Shown here piece by piece: positions 7,851 through 15,928 of a stretch of DNA of 43,962 nucleotides. A program made the translations under genes and the position numbers. Under the pieces are notes generated by a model, which saw only the letters and a program-made list of their open reading frames with translations, made no database searches and had not been told where the DNA came from. The stretch comes from Spirochaetales bacterium (GTDB taxonomy: Bacteria > Spirochaetota > Spirochaetia > Treponematales > Treponemataceae). The stretch spans positions 1-43,962 of the forward strand of contig JAFGIM010000039.1 in assembly GCA_016929605.1 (NCBI GenBank), read 5' to 3'. Within the stretch, counting starts at the first letter, position 1, and each line of letters starts with the position of its first letter.

Positions 7851-9764
7851 CTACATACCAAATAAAAGTAAGTAAATAGCTTCAGGCCGTGTGTTAGTCA
7901 TTTTTGATTCTGTACTTGTTGAAGTATGGGTATATTCAAAAGTTAACTGCATTCCAGTAAATTGGACTGGTATCTCTGTTCCTGGTGTAAATAGGGGTGA
8001 AATCATTGTTCCACTAATTGCGGTTCCCATTCCACTGCCAACAAGATAATTGTCTTCATCAAATACGGCTACGGTATAATCCCCGTCTTGAGACAATGAT
8101 ACCGCACGCGCATAATATAATAAAGCAATATAAAGGTTGTTATTCATATCTACAACAATTTCCTGGCCCGGCTCATAAATCGTTTGTGCATCCGATGACC
8201 TATAGCGAATTACCGAACTTCCATAGGTTCCGGATACCAATAACCAAACGTCTCCGGTAAAACCCCTCTTTAACTTGCCTTGCCATTCAATCGCAGAGAT
8301 TGGTTTACCATACCCAATGCAGTGAGGATGCGTCAGGGGATTCTCCAAAGCCCATACTCCATACCAGGATACCTCCCCGGAGAATAAATAGATGGTAACA
8401 TCCTGCGGGTTTGTAAATGTTTGATTGTAGAAATAGTCACCACTTCCGTCACAGCTAAAAGCCCCTCCAGTTGTCTGGAACAACACCTCATCGTGTCGTT
8501 TGGGATTTGAAGCAGTAACCGTTGCCGGGGTGCCGATGGACAGGGTTGGTTGGCCCAGCGGCTGCAGGGAATCTATTGTAGCGCTCTGAGCAAGATAGAG
8601 TATGTCGTCTACCAATAGATATATGTACCCGCTTGTTGCGCTGGATGGCTTCCAGAGCGCAGTGCTAGCAGGAGCTTTGAATATTCCCGAAACACTTTCG
8701 CCGTTTACTGTTGCGGTATACGTTGCAAGGGCAAGAATGTCGCACACGGTACGCGGCCATATTGTTGTGGAAAAGTCCGCTTCGGTAAGGGCGCGGGACA
8801 ACACATAGACCGTTGCTGTCTGACCGTTTACTATCCCGCTTCCGGGTAAGTCCAGACGCAGAACCACCCCGTCAGAAACAGACGCCTCACAAGAAAGTCC
8901 AAGAGACAAGCCTTGAGATTCTATGTACAGATAACACTCGTCATCCCCATTCCAGGGGGCCGTTACCATCCCGCTTACGCCAGGATCAAGGGGAAAGGAC
9001 GATAATACGGCAGAAGGCGCAAGGCTGCCATCCGCGCGATACACGGCGGCGGTCATCCCTATGGCTGCGGTATTCTTGTTCAGTATGGAAATCTTGAGGG
9101 AGCTTCCCTCTGCGGTAAAACCAGAGAACAGGTTTTTAAGACCAGTAACCCGCACAAAAGATCGATGGAGGCTTTCGGAAGTAAAGGTTACCGTGGAGAC
9201 TATATTGGCAGTAACGGTGACATTGGTCGCGGGTATCAGGCTAAGCGTCAGGGGAGTCGATCCGCCGGAGCGTACTGTTACTGCCGCTGATATCGCAAAA
9301 CTTGCAGCATTACCCAATGAACGGTCAAACAGGGTGAGCCCGTCCACGCGCGCGGTTACTACTTCGCGAAACCGCGTATCCGGCAAGGAAAGCACCGAGG
9401 ACAGCGGCATGCTCGCTCCGTCTACTGTTACCGTCAGATTATCAACAGCCTCGGCTGTATGTAATACGGCAAAGCCTTCATAGGTACCAGACGGTATATC
9501 GGTAATTTTTATAACAGAGCCTTGAGCTGTTTGGGTTTGTACTTTGTAAGGGCCATAGTACGGTTTACTCGTTATCCTGCCCAAGGGGCGCACATATACA
9601 TAGCCGGAGCCCTGAATCACCGCGCGCGTGCCTTCCGCTCCGCTTGCGTCAGTTAAAGCTGGCAATGTTAGCGTTATTGATCCGCCTTCCTTGACGGGTT
9701 CAAGGTCCAGGGAACAGGAAAGAACAAAAAGAGCGGCAACAACAGCATACCAAACGTTTTTCAT
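7851..9764 (-). CDS. LP1: paralogous lipoprotein, 637 aa
   Basis: First member of a five-gene lipoprotein family. The signal ends LFVLSC followed by SLDLEPVKEGG. The N-terminal ~200 residues are the family module: beta-rich sequence with GSGYVYVRPLGR, YYGPYK, then ITDIPSGTYEGFAVLH and a conserved NLTVTVDG segment. The C-terminal two thirds are unique, beta-strand-rich and Ser/Thr-rich, with no recognised domain. The ATG at 9764 is supported by the lipoprotein signal directly behind it and by GTGGGGG 6 bases upstream. A TATACT -10 box lies at 9803-9798. It heads a two-gene unit with the bPH-like protein. A surface or periplasmic role is likely; the ligand is unknown. Confidence 0.85.
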   Translation of the reverse strand: MKNVWYAVVAALFVLSCSLDLEPVKEGGSITLTLPALTDASGAEGTRAVIQGSGYVYVRPLGRITSKPYYGPYKVQTQTAQGSVIKITDIPSGTYEGFAVLHTAEAVDNLTVTVDGASMPLSSVLSLPDTRFREVVTARVDGLTLFDRSLGNAASFAISAAVTVRSGGSTPLTLSLIPATNVTVTANIVSTVTFTSESLHRSFVRVTGLKNLFSGFTAEGSSLKISILNKNTAAIGMTAAVYRADGSLAPSAVLSSFPLDPGVSGMVTAPWNGDDECYLYIESQGLSLGLSCEASVSDGVVLRLDLPGSGIVNGQTATVYVLSRALTEADFSTTIWPRTVCDILALATYTATVNGESVSGIFKAPASTALWKPSSATSGYIYLLVDDILYLAQSATIDSLQPLGQPTLSIGTPATVTASNPKRHDEVLFQTTGGAFSCDGSGDYFYNQTFTNPQDVTIYLFSGEVSWYGVWALENPLTHPHCIGYGKPISAIEWQGKLKRGFTGDVWLLVSGTYGSSVIRYRSSDAQTIYEPGQEIVVDMNNNLYIALLYYARAVSLSQDGDYTVAVFDEDNYLVGSGMGTAISGTMISPLFTPGTEIPVQFTGMQLTFEYTHTSTSTESKMTNTRPEAIYLLLFGM

Positions 9765-9797
9765 TTCAAACCCCCACAATGAGCAAGAGTGAGGTTT

Positions 9798-9803
9798 AGT
9801 ATA
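9798..9803 (-). promoter_or_regulatory. LP1 -10 box (TATACT)
   Basis: TATACT on the minus strand, 33 bases before the LP1 start, is the same hexamer found in front of LP3, LP4 and LP5. The corresponding -35 region (GTGGTT) is poor. Confidence 0.35.
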
Positions 9804-9851
9804 GCACGTTTCCCTGTTCAAACCACTAATAGTTGGGATGCAGCATGAATA

Positions 9852-9865
9852 TACCCGATAGGGTC
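9852..9865. promoter_or_regulatory. HipB operator candidate O1
   Basis: Core ACCCGATAGGGT (9853-9864), a perfect ACCC/GGGT inverted repeat around GATA. It is the most distant of three copies before hipB and lies about 50 bases upstream of the LP1 -10 box. Confidence 0.6.
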
Positions 9866-9889
9866 TAATCCCGCGTAAAAAATGCATTT

Positions 9890-9907
9890 TATACCCGATA
9901 TGGTATA
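9890..9907. promoter_or_regulatory. HipB operator candidate O2
   Basis: TATACCCGATATGGTATA: 6-base inverted arms TATACC/GGTATA around CGATAT. Its core differs from O1 and O3 by one base. Its centre is 40 bases from O1 and 41 from O3. Confidence 0.6.
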
Positions 9908-9923
9908 CATTCTACGTAAATGA

Positions 9924-9952
9924 TTGACATTACACCCGATAGGGTACATATT
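9924..9952 (+). promoter_or_regulatory. hipBST promoter, probably leaderless
   Basis: TTGACA (9924-9929), 17-base spacer, CATATT (9947-9952), then 6 bases to the hipB ATG at 9959. Operator O3 fills the spacer, so bound HipB would block RNA polymerase directly. Confidence 0.65.
9934..9945. promoter_or_regulatory. HipB operator candidate O3 inside the promoter
   Basis: ACCCGATAGGGT between the -35 and -10 boxes of the hipBST promoter; identical core to O1. Confidence 0.65.
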
Positions 9953-9958
9953 TTATTG

Positions 9959-10168
9959 ATGGAAGAAATTTCAGACATAGCAGTGTTTGTTAAAAGCCGG
10001 CGTAAAGCCGCCGGGCTAACGCAAAAGGAGTTCGCCTTCAGGTCAGGCCTTGGCCTCAGGTTTGTCCGGGAACTTGAACAGGGCAAGGAGACCCTCCGCC
10101 TGGACAAGGTTAATCAGGCACTCTATATGTTCGGCTTCCGCACCGGTGCGGTACGGATTACTGAATGA
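9959..10168 (+). CDS. hipB: HipB-like HTH antitoxin/repressor
   Basis: A 69-residue XRE-type helix-turn-helix protein; the HTH covers about residues 6-60 (SRRKAAGLTQKEFAFRSGLG, then RFVRELEQGK). It is expected to bind the three ACCCGATA(G/T)GGT sites upstream and repress the operon, as HipB proteins do. The ATG at 9959 is chosen over one at 9920 because the latter lies before the -35 box, so it would not be transcribed; 9959 coincides with the predicted transcription start. Its stop overlaps the hipS start (ATGA at 10165). It is shorter than E. coli HipB (88 residues), lacking a long C-terminal tail. Confidence 0.85.
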   Translation: MEEISDIAVFVKSRRKAAGLTQKEFAFRSGLGLRFVRELEQGKETLRLDKVNQALYMFGFRTGAVRITE

Positions 10169-10488
10169 ATCGGCGAGCACAGGTTTTATACAAAGATACT
10201 CCTGCCGGAATCCTCAGCGAAACAGATGAGGGATATGAATTTTATTATCTCCCTGAATGGTTACATCATGAACATGCTATGCCTATCTCCTTAACTCTGC
10301 CGCTCTCTATCGAACCATATGTTTCAAAAACACTTTTTCCTTTTTTCGATGGACTAATTCCCGAAGGATGGCTTTTAGAAATCGCGATACAAACATGGAA
10401 AATTAGCCAAAGAGATCGCATGGGGATTCTTCTTGCAACAGGTAAAGACTGCATCGGTGCGGTAAGCGTTATACCGGAGGTTGATTGA
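10165..10488 (+). CDS. hipS: HipS-like protein (HipA N-terminal subdomain as a separate gene)
   Basis: A 107-residue cytoplasmic protein equal to the N-terminal subdomain 1 of HipA kinases (Couple_hipA): AGILSETDEGYEFYY, PISLTLPLS, LFPFFDGLIPEGWLL and the ending DCIGAVSV are all family hallmarks. In the HipBST system of E. coli O127 the equivalent HipS, not HipB, neutralises the kinase (established knowledge as I recall it). It is translationally coupled to hipB by ATGA and to hipT by TGATG. It is a complete independent gene and not a broken HipA: the next gene has its own strong ribosome binding site and start codon. Confidence 0.9.
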   Translation: MNRRAQVLYKDTPAGILSETDEGYEFYYLPEWLHHEHAMPISLTLPLSIEPYVSKTLFPFFDGLIPEGWLLEIAIQTWKISQRDRMGILLATGKDCIGAVSVIPEVD

Positions 10489-11462
10489 TGAAAGAGGCAG
10501 CGCAACATTCACTTTGCCTTTTATGCGGTAAAACAATTCTGGATACACCGCACACAATGAGTTGGCATGTTTCCTGTTGCCGCTCTTTTTTTGGTACATC
10601 TATACTTCCGATTATTGATATCACAACTACTAATTTTTCTAACTCCGCCAGAATTTCAATTACAGAAGGTAATACAGTTACCGGTGTACAAAAAAAGATG
10701 TCTGTTCATCTTGAAGATACCATGCCGAGAAAAAGACTTACCGTTCAAGGCTTTCCTTCTGGCTATATACTTAAACCACCTGTCGACGAGTTCCCCGATC
10801 TACCTGAGCTCGAACATGTTGTGATGTCTCTTGCGGATGCTCTCGGAATTAAAACAGTGCCCCATGCCCTTATTCAGTTACAATCTGGAGAGTTTGCGTA
10901 TATTACTCGTAGAATTGACCGGGGATTTCCGCAGCAAAAGCATTCCGAGAAGTTTCACATGGAAGATTTTTGTCAGCTTTCACAACGTCTTTCCGAAGAC
11001 AAATACAAGGGATCTCTTGAGCAATGCGGCAAACTTATCCTTACTCATTCATCTCAAGCAGGTCTTGATGCGGCAGACTTTTTTTTTCGCGCGCTCTTTT
11101 CCTTTGTTACCGGAAATGCAGATATGCATTTAAAAAACTTTTCGCTTTTTCTTTCGGATTCAGGATGGATGTTAGCCCCAGCGTATGATTTAGTGCCAAC
11201 AAAGTTGGTGCTCCCCGCCGATAAAGAAGAGTCCGCCTTACATATAAATGGAAAAAAGAATCACCTTACCCGTCCAGATTTTTACGCACTCGCCAGAAAT
11301 CTTAAACTTACAGACAAGGCTATTGATAATTTTTTTGCCAGAGCACAATCAATCCCGAAGCACTTTGCACACTTACCAGCGGTAAAGCTTTTGGCACCCC
11401 AAAGGCAAAAAGAATTAGAAAACCTCATACAAAAGCGCACAGCCCTCCTGTCGGAGGGCTAG
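10488..11462 (+). CDS. hipT: HipT-like serine/threonine kinase toxin
   Basis: A 324-residue HipA-family kinase lacking the N-terminal subdomain that hipS supplies. It opens with a possible zinc-binding Cys10-x2-Cys13 ... His27-x2-Cys30-Cys31 motif. The Gly-rich loop region is ISITEGNTVTGVQKK with Ser57 and Thr59, the places where E. coli HipT has its two regulatory serines (SIS). Catalytic residues are present: Lys96 (YILKPP), Asp212 in NADMHLKN, and Asp234 in APAYDLVPT, so it should be active. HipT of E. coli phosphorylates tryptophanyl-tRNA synthetase; the target here is unknown. GGAGG stands 7 bases before the ATG. The segment looks more A+T-rich than its neighbours, suggesting transfer. 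Confidence 0.9.
   Translation: MKEAAQHSLCLLCGKTILDTPHTMSWHVSCCRSFFGTSILPIIDITTTNFSNSARISITEGNTVTGVQKKMSVHLEDTMPRKRLTVQGFPSGYILKPPVDEFPDLPELEHVVMSLADALGIKTVPHALIQLQSGEFAYITRRIDRGFPQQKHSEKFHMEDFCQLSQRLSEDKYKGSLEQCGKLILTHSSQAGLDAADFFFRALFSFVTGNADMHLKNFSLFLSDSGWMLAPAYDLVPTKLVLPADKEESALHINGKKNHLTRPDFYALARNLKLTDKAIDNFFARAQSIPKHFAHLPAVKLLAPQRQKELENLIQKRTALLSEG
11441..11460. terminator. Hairpin between convergent hipT and LP2
   Basis: AGCCCTCC-TGTC-GGAGGGCT, a perfect 8-base stem with a 4-base loop. It overlaps the last hipT codons; the stop is at 11460-11462. No clear U-run follows on the plus strand, and only a short T stretch on the minus strand, so termination in either direction is uncertain. 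Confidence 0.4.
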
Positions 11463-11472
11463 ATACAAACGC

Positions 11473-13461
11473 TTATGATTCTGTAATAACCCAAAATGCC
11501 GAGAAAAAAGGAGTCCACACAGAGGAAAGCTCTTCTGTTTGCGACTGATAATTTTCGTCATAATAGTCAATAATAATATTTACCTCAGTATCGGGTTCAT
11601 ACTCCCAAGGATCAATTTCTCCTTCCAGAATAAGGGGAACTACGGCTCCATATTGTACTCCAGGATCTGGATTCTCAAGCATGATCCCGGTGCCCCGTGC
11701 CTGATTAGTACCCTCTATCTGAACCTTCACTGTTACCGGTTCTCCTATGCTTGGCTGGTTTGGTAAGCTATTCACCACAGCAAAGGTGATAGCGGGCTTA
11801 AAGGTATCGGAAACAAAGGCATAGTTAGTGGTATTTTGGGGATTATATTTATTTAGTGAGACATACGGAATCTGTTGGCCATATTTTTCAGTAACTATTA
11901 CAAGGTATACCCCATCTGTTGGGTAATCGCTCTTAATCCATCCAGCCCAGGGAATTTCCGAATATTCTCCAGAGTCAAAACTTGCCATACCAACAACCAT
12001 AGGATGGGAATCTGAAAGAGGTTCACCCCAATGAGTATAATTGGGATCGGTAACAAAATACATTTTTGCATTCGGGATCTTAAAATAATACTCATCCATA
12101 TCCATTTGCCCCGAAATTTCTATGGTAGGAATCAATGAGACCATCTCCGCGTTCCCAGCATCTACCGTATGGGATGATCCTCCGCTAAAGGTTCCAATAT
12201 ACAAAGGCATAATTGCGTCCATTGTAGAGCCAGGACCTGCAAGAATACCTGACTCGGTCATTAAAATGATTCCTGCCCTAATCGGGGATGACGGCTTCCA
12301 CATGAAGGAATACTCTTCTTCTGCGTCCTCTCCATACAGCTGAACAGTAATAGAGGAACCAGAAATGAGACCCATACCAACCGCGACTGACTCATAATCT
12401 CCAGTAAACAAAGTTTGCTCCGCTCCCATCGGTATAGCAAAAACCATCAGTTCCTGACCCATCACATTTACCGGAAGGTTATTCACCGTTACGGAAATAG
12501 CTTCGGAGGGGTTTACTGTTGTGGCGGTTGCGCTTATAGCGAGGGAAGAGCCTGAATAGTCAAGATAGAGGTACACCGCATCCGTGCCGCCCCAGCGGGC
12601 GGTCAACGTTGTGGAGGCGCCTGCGGCTACGGTGGAAGAGACAGAGTGAGCGCCGGTAATAAAAGCACCCGTGGGGCCATAGGCGGCTGCATGGTTAAAC
12701 GTGATACTCGACGAAGACGTGTTGTTCAGGGAAAACTGAATATCTACCGTACCGGTGTACGCAGATAATAATAAAGCGAGCCCCTGAACGCGCACGAACA
12801 CGCGCTGGGAGCCAGGAGCGGAAGGAGTAAAGGAATAGCCGCCAGAAAGAACGTTATACACATAGGGCGTAAATGGTTCCAAAACCGCCGCAAGGGGATT
12901 CTTCTTTCCGGCTTGTATCGTCACGTTTTTTAAAATGGCGCCGCTTGCCTGACCGCCAAGAGCCCTACTGACCACTTTTATACCGGATGAATCTTCTGCC
13001 TCAAAGGCTGCCAGGAACTGGGCGTCCGAAAGACCAAAAACGTTTGCAAAAGTTGTTTTGGCGCCGCCAAGGGTAACCTCAAGATCGTCAATCTTATTCG
13101 CGCTGTAGAGTAACGCAAGGCCGTCATAGACGCCTGCGGGAATATCAGTAGTTGAAAACTCAGCCGTTCCACCCTGACTCGCGTCTTTGGGAGTTATGGT
13201 GTATGGACCCAAATACCCCTTAGGCCCCGTGCCCGCAGGACCGCCAAGAGGACGAATATACAGATAGCCGGAACCCTGCACCACGGCCCGACTTGAACCC
13301 TGTGAAGCGGTTGCCGTATACGGGAGCGATGCCATAGTGAGCGACACCGTCGCCTTTCCCGAAGGGGCTGGATCAAGATCAAGGGCGCAGCCCGCAAGGC
13401 CGCCCAAAAAGAGAACCGAGATCAAAAAGGCTCCGAGAAGGAAGAAATAACTTTTTTTCAT
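11473..13461 (-). CDS. LP2: paralogous lipoprotein, 662 aa
   Basis: Second member of the lipoprotein family. The signal ends FLGGLAGC and is followed by ALDLDPAPSGKATVSL. The family module covers about residues 28-200: GSGYLYIRPLGGPAG, GYLGPY, TTDIPAGVYDGLALLY, DLEVTLGG and a GAILKNVTIQAGK segment. The remainder is Ser/Thr-rich beta-type sequence, and the C-terminus is distinct from LP1. A GGGAG ribosome binding site is 8 bases before the ATG. The signal peptide is longer than in the other members. It is separated from LP3 by a strong terminator, so it has its own promoter, possibly TTGTCT/TACTCT at 13508-13480. Exported; function unknown. Confidence 0.85.
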   Translation of the reverse strand: MKKSYFFLLGAFLISVLFLGGLAGCALDLDPAPSGKATVSLTMASLPYTATASQGSSRAVVQGSGYLYIRPLGGPAGTGPKGYLGPYTITPKDASQGGTAEFSTTDIPAGVYDGLALLYSANKIDDLEVTLGGAKTTFANVFGLSDAQFLAAFEAEDSSGIKVVSRALGGQASGAILKNVTIQAGKKNPLAAVLEPFTPYVYNVLSGGYSFTPSAPGSQRVFVRVQGLALLLSAYTGTVDIQFSLNNTSSSSITFNHAAAYGPTGAFITGAHSVSSTVAAGASTTLTARWGGTDAVYLYLDYSGSSLAISATATTVNPSEAISVTVNNLPVNVMGQELMVFAIPMGAEQTLFTGDYESVAVGMGLISGSSITVQLYGEDAEEEYSFMWKPSSPIRAGIILMTESGILAGPGSTMDAIMPLYIGTFSGGSSHTVDAGNAEMVSLIPTIEISGQMDMDEYYFKIPNAKMYFVTDPNYTHWGEPLSDSHPMVVGMASFDSGEYSEIPWAGWIKSDYPTDGVYLVIVTEKYGQQIPYVSLNKYNPQNTTNYAFVSDTFKPAITFAVVNSLPNQPSIGEPVTVKVQIEGTNQARGTGIMLENPDPGVQYGAVVPLILEGEIDPWEYEPDTEVNIIIDYYDENYQSQTEELSSVWTPFFSAFWVITES

Positions 13462-13528
13462 AACACACTCCCTTTTTACAGAGTACCATCAAAAAAGGCA
13501 CAAGACAAACCATCGTTATTAAATTTAC

Positions 13529-13567
13529 AAAAAAACAGCCTGTCCCGAATCTAAAACGGGACAGGCT
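13529..13567 (-). terminator. Rho-independent terminator of LP3
   Basis: On the minus strand CGGGACAGGCT (13567-13557), 9-base loop, AGCCTGTCCCG (13547-13537), then G and seven T. An 11-base perfect stem with U-run, 24 bases past the LP3 stop. Confidence 0.9.
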
Positions 13568-13591
13568 ATCTCTCATGCACCCTGGTATTGT

Positions 13592-15805
13592 TTACGGATA
13601 GGGAGATTCATACCACTGAGCGCCAATGTTTCCATTCACGATGCCATCCAACGTAGCAGGCAGTACCAGGGTTAGGAAGGACTGAACATAATACAATCCG
13701 CCCGCAGAGCCACTAGTAGTTGAACAGCTGGTTATCAAGCCGGATTCAAGAACAATTTGGGCTTCCGTCGAAGCGAATACTCCTCCTGCTTGGTTTTGAT
13801 CGGAACAATTCCTGATCGTCCCACCAGCTAAATACATGGTTCCATACGCGTTGATCGTTACTCCACCGCCTTCTTGGGCCGTACAGGAAATAATCTCTCC
13901 ACCCGTCATGCTAAAGGATGGAGTATAACCAGAAACCCCATTTACAAAAACCGCTCCGCCATAATATCCTGCCGAGTCTCTGATGTATCCTCCCAGTTGA
14001 ACGAGCGCTCCATTAAACTGAACCGTTACCCCGCCAGCTCCTGTAACAGTGTCATTATTATTCCCGCCTCTGATCGTAGTGCCCTCGGCAATTACCATTT
14101 CCCCATACAGATCGATAAGCGGTTGCGTTCTGGACACATTATTCCCGTCGATAATGACGTTCGTCAGATAGAGCATTGTATTTGAGCTCACGCTGATTAT
14201 CTTGTCGCCGTGATCCAGACGGAGTGAATACGGAGTTGAGCCAACAGAGTTGAGCATCACCGTTCCCCATCGGGTTATGGATATTCCGCTTGAGGCATAC
14301 GAGCTATTCAAGTTGATATCCTCTACAAGATACACATACATGCTCTCTGAAACTTCTTGATCCAGATCGTCCAGTATTTCGTTAAAAGCAATCGCATTCT
14401 CTATGGTCTGTCCCAGCGCGTTACCGCGACCGGAATTGGCCACAAAGTAGATCACATCGGTGCTCACATGGGTCAAATGCGCCGAGATATCAAAGCTGAC
14501 TGGTGAGGTTCCAACCGTCACGGGTAAAAGCCGCTTCTCGGAGGAAATATCTCCTGCATGGGGCATAATGCCGTCTATCTCGGTAACAACGGCTCCATCG
14601 GGTAATGATGCATAATTAGTATTTACATCGATAAAGCCCGACACATACCAGACACCGGGACTTACTACCAATTTTGAAGTAGAGCCAATTGAATAGATAG
14701 CGCTTTGTCCCTTTCCATTTATATCCAGGGTAAAGACTGCTGTTCCCGCAGGAGCGCCGATGGGGAAGTATTCCGCTTCATCCGGGTCCCATTCAACGGC
14801 ACTTGCGGGATACACGCCAAGGAGGACCTTTTTCCCATTATAGGTACTACCCTTGTCGACAAGAACCGTCAAAGCCGGTCCGCTATAGGCATCAAAGGAA
14901 ACCGGAAGGAATGAGCCTTCATATTCGGCATAAAGGTACAGGCGTTTAACCTGACCATAACTTGCCTCCCAGGAAAGGGCCTTGGTTACGGCCCCGGAAG
15001 CGGGAACGTCTTTTAAAACGGTTCCATTTTCGTCAAAGAGTATCATGCGGCCAAGGGTAAGGGAGCCTGTCTTTGGAGGCATTACCGTCCAGGTTACCGG
15101 CGCGCTTGAAGCACCGGAAGGAAGGGATAATCCTTCTACCGCGATATAACGTCGGGTTAGGCCGGTCGGCTTCCCCGCAACCGCGATTGCAGTACCAGAA
15201 GAGAGGTCAACTCGAGAGCCTCCCGCCATGGGGGTAAGCACCACCGAGAGCGAGGTAACCTTTCCCGCGGCTATGGTAACATTCTTTATTAGCTCTCCGG
15301 ATGCGAACCCGTCAAGCATCTTGTCCATTACGGAGATTTCTTCTCCAACGCCGTCGGTAAGAGGGATAAACGTTGAATCAGGCAATCGCATCAGCTCGGT
15401 AAATGTATAGGTTGTGCCGTTGACGCTGGCAGAAAGACCTTCCAGAGTTTCTGTTGCGTAGAGTACGCCGATTCCGTCATACGATCCGGCAGGGATGGCG
15501 GAGGTCTTGAAGGTAGCGCCTTCTGTTATCGTATAGGGGCCATACAAGGGCCCAGAAGAGCTAACCGGTCCGCCAAGGGTTCGAAGGTATATATATCCGG
15601 TTCCCGGGCTGACGATGCGTCCATTTTGTATACCAGGAGCACTTCCGGTTCCCGAAGCCACTGGCGGAAGGAGGGCCGCAATAGTAAACGACAAGGTCGC
15701 TTCACGATCCTTAGGAGCCGGATCAAGGTCAAGCGAGCAAGAAAGCAAACCCGCGACAACACACACCACAAGCGCTGTACGCGCCCACGTTTTCACCTTT
15801 TCCAT
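13592..15805 (-). CDS. LP3: lipoprotein with C-terminal parallel beta-helix repeats, 737 aa
   Basis: Third family member. The signal ends VAGLLSC, then SLDLDPAPKDREATLSF. The family module follows (GTGYIYLRTLGGPVSSSG, LYGPYTI, TSAIPAGSYDGIGVLYA, ELIKNVTIAAGKVTSLSVVL). The C-terminal ~260 residues start with a YFVANSGRGNALG segment and then repeat a pattern of Gly-Gly turns such as GAGGVTV, YYGGAVFV, EGGGVTI and AGGVFAS with T(I/L)xxC, typical of right-handed beta-helices in Pmp-type surface proteins. LP4 has the same layout. The ATG at 15805 has AGAGGT 7 bases upstream; an ATG further up would place the signal too far inside. It is likely displayed outside the inner membrane. Confidence 0.85.
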   Translation of the reverse strand: MEKVKTWARTALVVCVVAGLLSCSLDLDPAPKDREATLSFTIAALLPPVASGTGSAPGIQNGRIVSPGTGYIYLRTLGGPVSSSGPLYGPYTITEGATFKTSAIPAGSYDGIGVLYATETLEGLSASVNGTTYTFTELMRLPDSTFIPLTDGVGEEISVMDKMLDGFASGELIKNVTIAAGKVTSLSVVLTPMAGGSRVDLSSGTAIAVAGKPTGLTRRYIAVEGLSLPSGASSAPVTWTVMPPKTGSLTLGRMILFDENGTVLKDVPASGAVTKALSWEASYGQVKRLYLYAEYEGSFLPVSFDAYSGPALTVLVDKGSTYNGKKVLLGVYPASAVEWDPDEAEYFPIGAPAGTAVFTLDINGKGQSAIYSIGSTSKLVVSPGVWYVSGFIDVNTNYASLPDGAVVTEIDGIMPHAGDISSEKRLLPVTVGTSPVSFDISAHLTHVSTDVIYFVANSGRGNALGQTIENAIAFNEILDDLDQEVSESMYVYLVEDINLNSSYASSGISITRWGTVMLNSVGSTPYSLRLDHGDKIISVSSNTMLYLTNVIIDGNNVSRTQPLIDLYGEMVIAEGTTIRGGNNNDTVTGAGGVTVQFNGALVQLGGYIRDSAGYYGGAVFVNGVSGYTPSFSMTGGEIISCTAQEGGGVTINAYGTMYLAGGTIRNCSDQNQAGGVFASTEAQIVLESGLITSCSTTSGSAGGLYYVQSFLTLVLPATLDGIVNGNIGAQWYESPYP

Positions 15806-15826
15806 GGCAGTACCTCTATACCGGTA

Positions 15827-15832
15827 AGTATA
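15827..15832 (-). promoter_or_regulatory. LP3 -10 box (TATACT)
   Basis: TATACT on the minus strand 21 bases before the LP3 start, within a stretch TTTTTTACAGAGTAA close to that in front of LP4. The -35 at 17 bases (TGGATT) is weak. Confidence 0.4.
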
Positions 15833-15875
15833 CCCGTTACTCTGTAAAAAATCCACGAACCACAAGCCCCCGAGC

Positions 15876-15902
15876 AAAAAAAAAACGGGCCCGAAGGCCC
15901 GT
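15876..15902 (-). terminator. Rho-independent terminator of LP4
   Basis: On the minus strand ACGGGCC-TTCG-GGCCCGT (15902-15885) followed by nine T. It has a perfect 7-base G+C-rich stem with a tetraloop and a U-run, 26 bases past the LP4 stop. Confidence 0.9.
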
Positions 15903-15928
15903 TGTAAGGGAGGAGGATTAAGGCTCCA

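Noticed and set aside
9920-9958. Upstream ATG at 9920 as hipB start
   Set aside because: It precedes and overlaps the -35 and operator O3, so it would not be on the transcript.
10165-11462. hipS and hipT as one hipA gene broken by a frameshift
   Set aside because: hipT has its own GGAGG ribosome binding site 7 bases before an ATG, both parts end or begin at family domain borders, and the three-gene form is a known system.
9780-11475. Transposon or phage carrying hipBST
   Set aside because: No terminal inverted repeats, target-site duplication, integrase or transposase was found at its borders.
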